64,000 bases of DNA from contig NZ_JOAP01000044.1 of the NCBI RefSeq assembly GCF_000720475.1, positions 6,919-70,918 on the forward strand, read 5' to 3'. Both the position numbers and the translations under genes were made by a program. The notes below the pieces were generated by a model. It was given only the letters and a program-made list of their open reading frames with translations, was not told the origin of the DNA and did not search any database. The DNA comes from Streptomyces aureocirculatus. GTDB taxonomy: Bacteria > Actinomycetota > Actinomycetes > Streptomycetales > Streptomycetaceae. Positions 18,669 to 28,752 of this stretch are shown here, one piece after another. Positions within the stretch are counted from its first letter, which is position 1. Each line of letters starts with the position of its first letter.

Positions 18669-21600
18669 GTGGACGTACGCAAGTGGGATGGCACCGAAGG
18701 CGACGGTATCGCCGTGGTGGGAGCCGCTTGTCGGCTGCCCGGAGCAATCGTGGACCTTGAGTCGTATTGGGAGAGGTTGGCTCAAGGTGCTGACCTGATC
18801 ACTCAGGTGCCTGAAGAGCGGTTCTACACGGAACGGTTCGTGGATCCCTCCATGCCGCGCCCGGGCAAGAGCTACACCGCAGCCGGCGGCTTCCTGGATG
18901 AGGTCGCCGGTTTCGATGCCGACTACTTCGGCATCTCACCGAAGGAAGCCTCACAGTGTGATCCACAGCACCGCTTGCTGCTCGAGCTGGCCGTGGAGGC
19001 ATGTGACGATGCCAGCGTGGCGCCGACGGCGCTTGCAGGAACGGACACGGCTGTATTCGTCGGCATCTCCGACAATTCCTACGGGGCGCTGCAAATGCTG
19101 TCCCCGGAGAAGGTCAACGCCTACACGATGGCCGGAGCAGCGCTGTCGATTGCCGCGAACCGTCTGTCGCATGTGTTCGACCTGCGTGGTCCCAGTCTGA
19201 TCGTGGACACCGCCTGTTCTTCTTCATTGGTCGCACTGGTCCAGGCTGTGCAGACTCTGCGCGTCGGAGAGAGCTCCGCCGCCCTCGTCGGTGGTGTCAA
19301 CCTGCTGCTCAGCCCATATCACTTTGTGGGATTCTCGCAAGCGTCGATGCTTTCCCCGACAGGCAGGTGCCGTTCTTTCTCCACCAAAGCGGACGGCTAT
19401 GTCCGCTCCGAGGGCGCCGGCATGGTCCTCCTGAAGCGGCTTAAGGATGCGATTGCTGACGGTGATCGCATTCATGGTGTGATCGTGGGCAGTGCCTCCA
19501 ACAGTGATGGCCGCACCATGGGCCTGTCCTTGCCGCGGGTGGAAACTCAGGAGACGCTGCTGCGGCAGGTGTACGAGCGGGCTGGTGTGGAAGCCGACGA
19601 GGTGCTCTATCTCGAGGCGCACGGTACCGGGACAATGGTTGGTGACCCGGTCGAGTGCGAGGCGATCGGTCGGGCCCTGGGAGTACACCGCTCCGGCGGG
19701 TACCTGCCGATCGGTTCGGTCAAATCCAACCTGGGCCACCTTGAGCCGGCGTCCGGTATGGCGGGCCTTCTCAAGGGCCTGCTCGTACTGCAGAAGAATC
19801 AGATCCCGGCCACGTTGCATGCCGAACCGCTCAATGAGCACGTCGACTTCAACGCCTTGAAGCTGGCGCCCGTCCTGGAACACCGACAGGTGCCTCGCGA
19901 AGCCCGCGGTGTCGTAGGCGTCAACTCCTTCGGTTTCGGGGGAACCAACGCACACGTCATCCTGGCTCCTCCGCCCGCACAGGCTGCTCCTGCACCAGCC
20001 AAGCCGGGCACGCTTCCTATCGTAGTTTCCGCCCGCACCGGTGAAGCACTGGCTGAGGCGGTGCACCAGATGGCCGACTGTCTGCGTGGCACAGACGAGG
20101 AAGACTTCTACGACGTGGCGTACACCGCAAGTGTGCGTCGAGGCAAGTACCGGCACCGCGCGGTGGTCCAGGCGGCCACTGCTGCCGAAGCGGCACGACA
20201 ACTGGTTTGCCTGGTCCCACGTCCGAAGCCGGAAGAACAGTCGAGCACCCCGGCGGTGGAAGGTCCTGCGGAGGACCAGCAGGGCACTGGGGCTGAGGGC
20301 AGTTCTGAGCCGATGCCATCACCCCTGGGCCAGGACAGCACAAGTGCTTCCGTCTCCTCTCACGGTGAACGCGACGCTCAGGTCAACGCAGCCATCAAGG
20401 CCGCGGTGAGCGCGCTGACATCCCTGCCGAGCAGTGCCGAGGAGCAGCCGACTTCCGTCAGTGACGACGAGGAGTCCGGTATCTCCGATGCGAACAGCCC
20501 CATGTCAGCGCGTGCGCTGGGCCAAGCACACGGGACCGGTCGCGTAGTGTTCGCCTTCTGCGGCAACGGTGCCCAGTGGCCGGGCATGGGTGCTGATCTA
20601 CTGGCCGAGGACGCGGCGTTCCGTCGCGGAGTCGACAAGGCCGACGGAGCCCTTTGCCCCTTGCTGGGCTGGTCAGTGGCCGAAGTCATGGCGGAACCCG
20701 AGCGAATGGCCGACCTGTCGGCCACTGAGATCGCCCAGCCCTTGTTCTTCACCATCCAGGTGGGTCTGGTGGAGATGCTGCGTGAGCAGGGCATCGTGCC
20801 GGCCGCCTGCGTGGGGCACAGTGCCGGTGAGATCGCTGCGGCCTACGTGGCTGGTACGATCACGATCGAGGACGCTGCACGGGTCGTCGTCTCCCGGGGC
20901 AGTGCTCAGGCCGTCACTGTCGGGGCGGGGCGGATGGCCGCGACCACGTTGTCGTTGGAACAAGCCGAGGAGGCCATCGCCCCATATCCCGGGCTGGAAA
21001 TCGGTTGTGTGAACTCCGGGCGCGACGTCACCATCACCGGGCCGGCTGACGAACTCGAGGCGCTGCGCAAAGAGCTGTCGACTCGGCGAGTGCCGTGCGT
21101 CGATCTGGGTTTGGACTACGCCTTTCACAGCAGTGCCATGGAACCGTTGCAGGAGCCGCTGAAGCGCGCCCTCGAGGGGCTGCAGCCTGCCGGCGAGGCG
21201 CGTATCCCGCTGGCATCCGCGCTCACGGGCGAGATGGTCGAAGGCCCGGAACTGGATGCCGACTACTGGTGGCGCAACATGCGTTACACCGTGCGCTTTG
21301 GGCCGGCTGTGGGACGGCTCATGGACGAAGGTTTCGACCTCTTCGTCGACGTAGGACCCAGCCCCGTGCTGCGTCCCTACGTGCGGCGCACAGCAGCCCA
21401 GCGCAACACACCGGCCACTGTGGTGCCCACTCTCTCGCAGGACGCCGCGGGCGCAGCAGCAGTGCGGTCAGCGGTGACACGGTTGCTTGCTGCCGATGCG
21501 GACGTGGACTGGAGTGCCCACTTCCCCACGGCGGGGAAGGTGGTTGACCTGCCCGCCTACCCCTGGCAGCGCCAGCGGCACTGGGGCGGGGGCCCAGAAG

Positions 21601-24600
21601 CCTGGACTGGAGGCTTGGGCAAGGGACGCTACGACCACCCCTTGCTCGGCGACCGGATGCCGTTTGCCTGTCCGACCTGGCGTGGCCCCGTGGAGCCCAC
21701 CCTGGCCCCCTGGCTGCCTGACCACAAGATCGCCGGATCAGTCCTGCTGCCTGCCGCGGCGTACATCGAGATGGGGCTGGCTGCCGGACGCCGTGTGCTG
21801 GAAACCCGTACAGAGATCCAGAACCTGGCTCTGTACCGAGGTATCCCCGTGCCATGGGACAACCCCAGCAGTTTGTACCTACAACTGACGTTCAGCCCCG
21901 ACGACGGCCTGTTCACCATCGCCAGCGGCACCGGACGCGACGGCCAGCCGCAAGTCAATGCCCGTGGCCACGCACGCGCACTGTTGCGCCCTCGCCCCGG
22001 GCGACTCGATGTCGCGATGCTGCGTGAACGCTGCACCCGGGAGATGAGCCGGGAGGAGTTCTATGGGGCGCAGACCCATATCGGTATGCAGATGGGTCCC
22101 GCCTTCCAGGCTGTGCACTCGCTGTGGGTAGGTGATCACGAAGTCCTCACGGCCTACCGGCACACTCAGCCCGGGGACGGTTACGAGGTCCACCCCTCAC
22201 TGTTGGATGTTCCTCTTCAGTCCGGCTTCCCACTGCTGCTGGAGCTTTTCTCCGACGGGCACCGCGGATATTTGCCCTACGCCTTCGACGCCGTTCGCAT
22301 CTGGGAGACTCCCCCCACCGAGGGCCTGTCCTACACACGCGAACGCAACCGGGGCAACAATGAGGTGTGCTGGGACATCGTCATGATGGACCAGGAGGGC
22401 AACGTCGCGGCCGAGATCGAGGGGTGCCGTCTGCGGGGCTTTGAGACGGCGACTTCTTCCCCGCTGAGCCGCCACATGCTGACAATGAGGGCCGCTCCGC
22501 GCGACACCACCTCCATTACTCCTGTTCCACTGCCCTGTACCGCCGTCCTTGTTGCTGAGGCGCGGCCGACGGTGAGCGACCTGTCAGCCGGCTTCAGCGA
22601 CCATGACTTCGAGTACGTACGGTTCGTGTTGCTGAAGTTCATCGCGCATTCCTTCACCTCCGCCCTCGCTCAGATTCTTCCGGAAGGGGCGTCTACCTTC
22701 TCGTGGGCGGACCTACTGGCTGCGGGCGTACTGAGCAAGCACCGGGATCTGGTCTTGCATCATCTAGCATCTGCTGAGCGACAGAGCCTGGTGGAGCGCA
22801 CAGGTGAAGAGAGCTGGCGTCTGCTGCGCACCACCTACCGCACTGCCGAATTCCAACAGCGCGCCGTCGCGAAACACTCAGCGTTCGCTCCCACTCAGGC
22901 TCTGTACACCCGCTGGGCGCGTCACTTGCCGCAGATGCTGCGCGGGCAGGCCGAACCCCTGGACATCCTCTTCGGTGACGGCGCGAGCGAACGCTTCGAG
23001 CAGTACTTCGACGTCAATCCTACCTCCCGCTACAACAACCGATGCCTTCGTGCCGTGCTATCGGCCGTCATCAGTCACTGGCCCTGTGACCGGCCATTGC
23101 GCATCCTGGAAGTCGGCGCTGGTACCGGGGGGACCACCGCTACGCTGCTGCCCGTTCTGCCGCCCGAGCGCACGCGCTACTGTTTCACCGATGTGACCTC
23201 GCTGTTCCTGTCCAAGGCCGAGAAGCGCTTTGCGGCCTATGACTTCGTCGAGTACCGCACCTTGGACCTTGATCGCGACATGCACGATCAGGGCTTCGCC
23301 GAGGGAGCATTCGATCTGGTGGTCGCGGCCAACGCCCTGCACACTTCGCGCGGTCTGCGAGCCGCCCTGCGGCGCGTCCGCCAACTGCTGGCGCCCAGCG
23401 GGCACCTTCTCGCCATGGAGTGCCATGATGCAGAAGTCATGGCCCCTTTGTTCGGCCTGCTGCCGAGCTTCTGGAATTTCACAGATCACGACCTGCGAGC
23501 CGACAACCTGCTGCTGCCCGCTGGGCAATGGCCGCAGGTACTGGCAGACAGTGGTTTCACGGCAGTGGAGCAGGCAGCCGACCCCGGTCAGATTACTGCC
23601 GGCTCACGCATGTCGATCCTTTTGGCCGCTGCCCCCAACTCAGCACCCGAGCCGGACCAGGCGAGCGCCATCGGCTCGGAACAGGAAGAGCAAGAGCTGC
23701 CCTCGGAATCCACCGGTAGTAAGCCCTCTGCTGCCTGGATCATCGCAGGCGAGGGCAACGGAGACAGTGACTGGCCGTCCTCCGTAGCCGACTCACTCAA
23801 GAGTTCCGCAGAGCAGGTGACGGTGTGCACCACTGCATCGGACGATGCGGCGACCTGGTCCCATCTGCTGGGCACCGGTGACAACGCGTCACACATCGTG
23901 CTCTTGATGGAAGCAGAGCTCGCAACGCCCGACAACGAGAACGACTTGCCGCCCGGTTCCGCGGAGATGGCCATCAGCGTCGCTCGTGCACGCATTCTGA
24001 GCGCTCTAGCAACTGCCGTTGCACAACAGTCTCTCGACCGTCAGGTCAGCCTCTGGCTGGTCACCCGGCCAAGCGGCGCTCTGCCCTCGCCTGAAAAGCC
24101 GCTGGTCACTGTGGATGCCGCCGTATGGGGCATGACGCGCACGCTCGCCAACGAACATACCCAGCTCACCGTCCGGCGCATCTCGCTGGAGCGGACCCAC
24201 GACACGCCCGCCGATGCCTCCCGGCTGGCTGAGGAGCTGACACACCCGGACCTTGAGGATGAAGTCGCCCTTACTGCCTCCGGGCGCTTCGTACCCCGCC
24301 TCATGGACTCAACCAGCAGCCCGCAAGGCACCCTCGCGGCTGCCGAGACCTCCAGCTATGCCTTGCGGGTACACCGACCCGGTCTCTCCTACCGCTTGGC
24401 CTGGGAGCAGACTCCCGCACCCGAACCGGAGGCCGGAAAGGTCGTCGTCGAGATCCACGCAAGCGGTTTGAACTACCGCGAGCTGATGCAAGCCGCGGGC
24501 CTGCTGCCGGCCGAAGCCCGCCCCGGCGCGTCCCGCCACCCAGTCGGCTTCGAATTCTCAGGCGTGATCACTGCGGTCGGCCCCGACGTCACCCGCTTCG

Positions 24601-26561
24601 CCCCCGGCGATCGAGTGTTCGGCGTTGCCGAGCAGTGCCACGCCTCCCACACGCTGGCCGACACAGCAGGCATCTTCCACCTCCCGGACTCCTATTCATT
24701 CGCCGAGGGCGCCACCTTGGCCGTCGCGTTCCTCACCGTCCACTACGGCCTTGGGCACCTGGCCCGACTCAAGGCCGGCGAAACCGTCCTGGTCCACGGA
24801 GCGGCAGGCGGTGTCGGCTTCGCAGCCCTGCAGTACGCCAACCTGTGCGGTGCACGGGTCATCGCCACTGCTGGCAGCCCGTTCAAACGCGACATGCTGC
24901 GTTCGCTGGGTGTAGAACACGTACTGGACTCACGGAGCCTGACCTTCGCCGAAGACACCCGCGCTATCACCCTCGGCCAAGGCGTCGATGTAGTCCTCAA
25001 CTCCCTGGCCGGTGAAGCCATCCCCCGCGGGCTTGAAGCACTGCGCTACGGCGGCCGCTTCGTCGAACTGGGCAAGCGAGACATCTACGAGAACAAGCCA
25101 CTGCTACTCGCCCCCTTCAAGAAGAACATCGCCTTCTACGGCGTAGATCTCACCGCCCTGATCTTCGACGAGGAGGCCGGCACGTCATTGATGAGGGAGG
25201 TGGCCGAACGTGTCAGCAACGGCTCCTACCGTCCGCTCCCACATGCTTGTTTCCCCGCCGCACGGATCGACGAAGCATTCAAGCTGATGCAGCACTCCCG
25301 ACACATCGGGAAAATCATCGTCACTCACGACTCAGAAGACGACCCATCCGCCGTTCAGCGCTGCGTACCGGATCGCACACTCGACCCTGAAGCCACCTAT
25401 CTGGTCACCGGCGGTCTCGGTGGTTTCGGTGCCAAGACAGCCCAATGGCTGGCAGACCACGGCGCCAGGCATCTTGCTCTTGTCGGCCGCCGCGGCCAGG
25501 AGTCACCCGAGGCATCTGAGCTGCTGGAGCAACTCGCAGCACACCACGTCAGGGCCACCGTACACGCCGCCGACGTGACCGATGTGAACACGATGCGTCA
25601 CATCCTGCGACGTTGCCGAGAGGCCGGACACCCCGTGCGCGGCGTCGTGCACGCCGCCATGCAACTGGACGACCACGTCCTTGCCGATCTCGACGAAGAC
25701 CGGCTGTGCACCGCGCTCGCACCCAAACTCGCCGGTGCTGCGGTCCTGGACACGGTCACGCGCGAGGAAGACCTCGACTTCTTTCTGCTGTACTCCTCCG
25801 TTTCAGCAACTGTGGGCGGCGTAGCGCAAGCCAACTACGCCGCAGGCAACCTCTTCCAAGAAGCCCTCGTACGCAGTCGGCGTGAGAAGGGGTTGCCGGG
25901 TAGCGCAATCGCCTGGGGGGCGATCAGCGACACCGGCTATGTGGCACGCAATGACCTCACCCGCATGCTGCGCCAGGCGGGTGTTGATGTGATCAGCCCG
26001 GAGGAAGCGCTGAACGCGGTCAGCGACACCCTGCTCAGCGAGGCGGACTTCACCTGCGTGGGCCGATTCGACTGGCAATCGATGGCCGAGTTTCTGTCGA
26101 AGCTCGATTGCCCACGCATGCGTAGCTTGCTGCCTGAGCTCAGCAGTGAGACCCGAGGAAAGACCCGGGAGGAACTCCTGCGGGCCTTGGCCTCCATGAG
26201 CAGCGAGGAATCGCTGGCCTTTGTCGCCGACTCACTAGCCGCAATGCTCGCTGAAACACTGCAAATGCCCGTCGAGCAGCTTGACCACACCCGCCGGCTA
26301 GACGAATACGGCATGGACTCGCTCCTGGCCACCGAACTGTTGGTCAGCCTTCGCCAGCAGTACGGCATCGAGATCCCACCGATGGAACTCTTGCGCAGCA
26401 ACGGCACCGTCGACGATCTTGCACGTATCGTGCACCTGCGCCTCGGGCTCCTCACCGCACGCGAAGGTGTGGGTCTGCCAGGGCCTCGACACGAACAGAA
26501 TGTGACCACGCCAGTACAAGAATCTGTTGACGCCAACGCGAGCACCTCGACCGCTCCCTGA
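18669..26561 (+). CDS. Single-module highly reducing type I PKS (KS-AT-DH-cMT-ER-KR-ACP), copy 2
   Basis: A 2630-residue synthase with the same order as copy 1. KS: Cys183, His318, His357. AT: Ser718 in GHSAGE, YAFH motif ending at His820. DH: His1019 in DHKIAGSVLLP and Asp1180. cMT: EVGAGTGG from 1481. ER: HGAAGGVG from 2043. KR: TGGLGGFG near 2247, Tyr2390. ACP: Ser2551 in GMDSL. A 100-residue Ser/Glu/Pro-rich linker (about 516-622) separates KS and AT and is missing from copy 1. The GTG at 18669 is chosen because GGAG lies five bases upstream and the KS starts at once; the frame stays open to an ATG at 18432, but that extension is not protein-like. GC3 is visibly less extreme than in the NRPS genes. 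No thioesterase is present. Close similarity to copy 1 points to duplication; they may act in succession or make the two acyl parts of one lipid. Confidence 0.93.
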   Translation: MDVRKWDGTEGDGIAVVGAACRLPGAIVDLESYWERLAQGADLITQVPEERFYTERFVDPSMPRPGKSYTAAGGFLDEVAGFDADYFGISPKEASQCDPQHRLLLELAVEACDDASVAPTALAGTDTAVFVGISDNSYGALQMLSPEKVNAYTMAGAALSIAANRLSHVFDLRGPSLIVDTACSSSLVALVQAVQTLRVGESSAALVGGVNLLLSPYHFVGFSQASMLSPTGRCRSFSTKADGYVRSEGAGMVLLKRLKDAIADGDRIHGVIVGSASNSDGRTMGLSLPRVETQETLLRQVYERAGVEADEVLYLEAHGTGTMVGDPVECEAIGRALGVHRSGGYLPIGSVKSNLGHLEPASGMAGLLKGLLVLQKNQIPATLHAEPLNEHVDFNALKLAPVLEHRQVPREARGVVGVNSFGFGGTNAHVILAPPPAQAAPAPAKPGTLPIVVSARTGEALAEAVHQMADCLRGTDEEDFYDVAYTASVRRGKYRHRAVVQAATAAEAARQLVCLVPRPKPEEQSSTPAVEGPAEDQQGTGAEGSSEPMPSPLGQDSTSASVSSHGERDAQVNAAIKAAVSALTSLPSSAEEQPTSVSDDEESGISDANSPMSARALGQAHGTGRVVFAFCGNGAQWPGMGADLLAEDAAFRRGVDKADGALCPLLGWSVAEVMAEPERMADLSATEIAQPLFFTIQVGLVEMLREQGIVPAACVGHSAGEIAAAYVAGTITIEDAARVVVSRGSAQAVTVGAGRMAATTLSLEQAEEAIAPYPGLEIGCVNSGRDVTITGPADELEALRKELSTRRVPCVDLGLDYAFHSSAMEPLQEPLKRALEGLQPAGEARIPLASALTGEMVEGPELDADYWWRNMRYTVRFGPAVGRLMDEGFDLFVDVGPSPVLRPYVRRTAAQRNTPATVVPTLSQDAAGAAAVRSAVTRLLAADADVDWSAHFPTAGKVVDLPAYPWQRQRHWGGGPEAWTGGLGKGRYDHPLLGDRMPFACPTWRGPVEPTLAPWLPDHKIAGSVLLPAAAYIEMGLAAGRRVLETRTEIQNLALYRGIPVPWDNPSSLYLQLTFSPDDGLFTIASGTGRDGQPQVNARGHARALLRPRPGRLDVAMLRERCTREMSREEFYGAQTHIGMQMGPAFQAVHSLWVGDHEVLTAYRHTQPGDGYEVHPSLLDVPLQSGFPLLLELFSDGHRGYLPYAFDAVRIWETPPTEGLSYTRERNRGNNEVCWDIVMMDQEGNVAAEIEGCRLRGFETATSSPLSRHMLTMRAAPRDTTSITPVPLPCTAVLVAEARPTVSDLSAGFSDHDFEYVRFVLLKFIAHSFTSALAQILPEGASTFSWADLLAAGVLSKHRDLVLHHLASAERQSLVERTGEESWRLLRTTYRTAEFQQRAVAKHSAFAPTQALYTRWARHLPQMLRGQAEPLDILFGDGASERFEQYFDVNPTSRYNNRCLRAVLSAVISHWPCDRPLRILEVGAGTGGTTATLLPVLPPERTRYCFTDVTSLFLSKAEKRFAAYDFVEYRTLDLDRDMHDQGFAEGAFDLVVAANALHTSRGLRAALRRVRQLLAPSGHLLAMECHDAEVMAPLFGLLPSFWNFTDHDLRADNLLLPAGQWPQVLADSGFTAVEQAADPGQITAGSRMSILLAAAPNSAPEPDQASAIGSEQEEQELPSESTGSKPSAAWIIAGEGNGDSDWPSSVADSLKSSAEQVTVCTTASDDAATWSHLLGTGDNASHIVLLMEAELATPDNENDLPPGSAEMAISVARARILSALATAVAQQSLDRQVSLWLVTRPSGALPSPEKPLVTVDAAVWGMTRTLANEHTQLTVRRISLERTHDTPADASRLAEELTHPDLEDEVALTASGRFVPRLMDSTSSPQGTLAAAETSSYALRVHRPGLSYRLAWEQTPAPEPEAGKVVVEIHASGLNYRELMQAAGLLPAEARPGASRHPVGFEFSGVITAVGPDVTRFAPGDRVFGVAEQCHASHTLADTAGIFHLPDSYSFAEGATLAVAFLTVHYGLGHLARLKAGETVLVHGAAGGVGFAALQYANLCGARVIATAGSPFKRDMLRSLGVEHVLDSRSLTFAEDTRAITLGQGVDVVLNSLAGEAIPRGLEALRYGGRFVELGKRDIYENKPLLLAPFKKNIAFYGVDLTALIFDEEAGTSLMREVAERVSNGSYRPLPHACFPAARIDEAFKLMQHSRHIGKIIVTHDSEDDPSAVQRCVPDRTLDPEATYLVTGGLGGFGAKTAQWLADHGARHLALVGRRGQESPEASELLEQLAAHHVRATVHAADVTDVNTMRHILRRCREAGHPVRGVVHAAMQLDDHVLADLDEDRLCTALAPKLAGAAVLDTVTREEDLDFFLLYSSVSATVGGVAQANYAAGNLFQEALVRSRREKGLPGSAIAWGAISDTGYVARNDLTRMLRQAGVDVISPEEALNAVSDTLLSEADFTCVGRFDWQSMAEFLSKLDCPRMRSLLPELSSETRGKTREELLRALASMSSEESLAFVADSLAAMLAETLQMPVEQLDHTRRLDEYGMDSLLATELLVSLRQQYGIEIPPMELLRSNGTVDDLARIVHLRLGLLTAREGVGLPGPRHEQNVTTPVQESVDANASTSTAP

Positions 26562-26634
26562 GGGCTCACAGAGAATCAACGGGCTACGTCCCATAGGTGA
26601 GTGCGTCAAGTGGCAGGGCCGTAAACCGATGGCT

Positions 26635-26666
26635 GGGGGTGCCTCAAGTGCTGCAGAGGCACCCTC
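26635..26666 (+). terminator. Hairpin downstream of the second PKS gene
   Basis: GGGTGCCTC and GAGGCACCC form a perfect 9-bp stem with a 10-base loop, extendable by a wobble and a G-C pair, about 75 bases after the PKS stop and 32 bases before the next start codon. No T-run follows. It is consistent with a terminator between the PKS gene and the membrane-protein genes. Confidence 0.5.
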
Positions 26667-26697
26667 CCCGCCTCATGCCCTGTCGCCCCGGAGTCTT

Positions 26698-28024
26698 ATG
26701 AAACTCACTGTCCTGTTCCGCACGAACAGTGCCCTGTGGGCTGCCCCGCTGGCGCTCGGGCTGGTGTCGTTCTACTTCTACGTCAGCTTCTTGAAGGCAT
26801 ACGAGTTCTCCCGGGGAGACATTGCATACGCCCCGGAGATCGTCTCCGCCGTGCTGGATCCCATGGACGCCCTCGCGTACGCGACGGCTTCCAGCCTTGC
26901 GGCATGGGAGAGCGGCCGGATGAAACGTGACGGGGTGTGGGCCGGCGCCCCTGCCAGGGGCCGCTCCGTCATCTGCGCACACGCACTGCTCCCTGCCCTG
27001 ACGCCCGCCTGGGCCATGCTCGTGTTGCCCGTTGTCCTGGGGTTGGCAAGCGAGGGGGGCGGCGTTCACGCCGGAATGTGTGCCGCTGCTGTCGATGTCG
27101 TTGTTCGTCACCATGGCGCACTGCGTCATCGGCTTCATCGCCGGACAGGTCGTGCCCCGGCTCATCGCAGCACCGTTACTGACGGCGGGCGTGTTCTATG
27201 CCGTGTCCTCGTAGGCCTCCTCCGGGGACCGCCTGTGGCCCCGCCACGTTTCCGGGGCCTTCTCCACGATCCTGTCGTTTGGGGAACGGACGACGTGGGC
27301 CGGACTTGCCCCCCATGTCCTTTTCACCAGCAGCATCGCACTGGGCATGGCGCTGCTCGGCCTTGCGGCCCAGCACCACCGTTTCCGCATCGTGGTGGCC
27401 ACGATGTCTTGCGCGGTCGCCCTCGCCGGGACGCTGACCTCCTATGCCATCGTCAAAGACTGGGACCACACCGCACCGCTGTCGATCGGCCACGCGGACA
27501 TGGACTGCGTGGGATCGGCTCCCCGGGTCTGCGTCCCTGAGGCCGGAGGCGCGGACGCCGCCCAGGCCCGGGCGGACGCGGTCGCTGTGTTGCGCGCACT
27601 GGCCGCGGCAGGCGCAAGGGTGACGCCGCCGCGCACCATTTCCGACAGCGTCATCAACGGTGCATACTTCCGCCCTTCCAGCAGCGAGATCTGGTGGCTG
27701 CCTCTCACCACCAGCCAGCGCGACGCGACCTCACGCTTGCAGGTGCTGACACAGGCAGTCCGGTTCCCCTGCACGGTCACCACTGACGAAGTCGCCGGGC
27801 GCAGCGCCATGCTCTGGGCAGCGAAGAACACCGGCCAGGAGAAGCGATTCCTCAAGGGGCAGCGAGAGGAACTGGCCCAGTTCGAGGAGGGCGACGACGT
27901 AATCGCCGTGATCAAGAAGCGCGTTGCGCAAGTACGACACGCACCTAAGGCCGTGCAGGCGTCCTGGTATCAGGGCGAGCTTGAGCGCGCATGCGCCGAC
28001 GTGCGTGAAGAAAGCGACACGTGA
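26698..28024 (+). pseudogene. Frameshifted multi-pass membrane protein (possible ABC transporter membrane component)
   Basis: GGAG precedes an ATG at 26698 by four bases. The product begins MKLTVLFRTNSALWAAPLAL with several hydrophobic segments (LVSFYFYVSF, WAMLVLPVVLGLA). The frame then has to shift at a run of six Gs (27054-27059) to continue as CVPLLSMSLFVTMAHCVIGF. An in-frame TAG (27212-27214) follows after FYAVSS, and the same frame goes on through further helices and a soluble C-terminal domain (for example SSSEIWWLPLTTSQR, LKGQREELAQFEEG) to a TGA at 28024. Restored, it would be about 440 residues. It overlaps the next membrane gene as GTGATG. Next to a truncated ABC ATPase start, it looks like one of the two membrane subunits of a lost ABC system. 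The G-run could be a sequencing error, but the TAG would remain. Confidence 0.65.
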
Positions 28025-28611
28025 TGTGGTGGGTCAAGGCACGCCGTGCGCAAACGCTGCTGCCCGCAGCACTGGCTTGTCTGACTGCGCTCGTCCTGCT
28101 GGTACAGGACACCGCGTCGCAGTTCCCGTCGCTGCGCACCGGCGACGACAACCCGGTCATGCTCATGCTGCTTGTCCCCCTCCCGCTGTGCGCCGCATTG
28201 CTGGCGTCGCTGGAGTCACGGCTGCCCGCCGCCGAGGACGCCCCCGCACGCCGCGTCCGCCTTCGGGACGCGGGACTCACCCTGGCCGCCGTCACCGCCG
28301 CCACAGTGATTGGTGTCGGCGTCGGCCCGCTTCTGGACTCCGACGCCGGCCCGGCTCTGGGCCGCAACACCGCCTTCTTCGTCGGGCTGATGCTCTGCAC
28401 ACGGGCCGTGGCCGGGCAGCCCGCCGTCATGACACCCGTCCTGTGGTTCGCTGCCGTCGTCTTCTTCGGCTCCGACCGCACCGGCCATCCCGCCCCCTGG
28501 ACGGTGCTCCCGCACACCGCCGGCAACCGGGCCGCCGCCCTCACGGCTCTCCTGACGCTCACGGCCGGCCTTATCGTCCAGATGAGCACCCGCCCGCGCG
28601 CCACCACCTGA
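28021..28611 (+). CDS. Membrane protein, probable partner of the upstream broken gene
   Basis: This 196-residue protein has about four to five hydrophobic segments, among them LLPAALACLTALVLLV, VMLMLLVPLPLCAALLASL, GLTLAAVTAATVIGVGVG and RAAALTALLTLTAGLIVQM. It starts GTG-ATG, overlapping the stop of the upstream membrane-protein pseudogene, so the two were co-translated. It is followed 26 bases later by the first codons of a probable ABC ATPase with its own GGAAGG site. No family is recognised; a permease-like subunit of an ABC-type export complex is the likeliest role. With its partners broken it may no longer work. Confidence 0.65.
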   Translation: MMWWVKARRAQTLLPAALACLTALVLLVQDTASQFPSLRTGDDNPVMLMLLVPLPLCAALLASLESRLPAAEDAPARRVRLRDAGLTLAAVTAATVIGVGVGPLLDSDAGPALGRNTAFFVGLMLCTRAVAGQPAVMTPVLWFAAVVFFGSDRTGHPAPWTVLPHTAGNRAAALTALLTLTAGLIVQMSTRPRATT

Positions 28612-28636
28612 CCCGCCGAGACGGAAGGCACCCACC

Positions 28637-28750
28637 ATGACCCTCGAACTCCGCTCGTGCACCTACGCCTACCAGCCCTGGACCCGGCCATGGACCACAC
28701 TGCACGCCCGGTTTCGGCGGTGGACCAAGGACGGCACCTTCGGGCGGATG
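28637..28750 (+). pseudogene. First codons of a probable ABC ATPase fused to an IS5 transposase fragment
   Basis: After a GGAAGG ribosome site, an ATG opens MTLELRSCTYAY, which resembles the first strand of ABC transporter ATPases in such operons. From about base 28670 the same frame changes to PWTTLHARFRRWTKDGTFGR, matching the N-terminal domain of IS5-type transposases ('GPWxTvYxRFRRWxxDGTfxR'). So the ATPase gene was cut after about 11 codons and only a piece of the inserted element remains. Confidence 0.55.
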
Positions 28751-28752
28751 CG

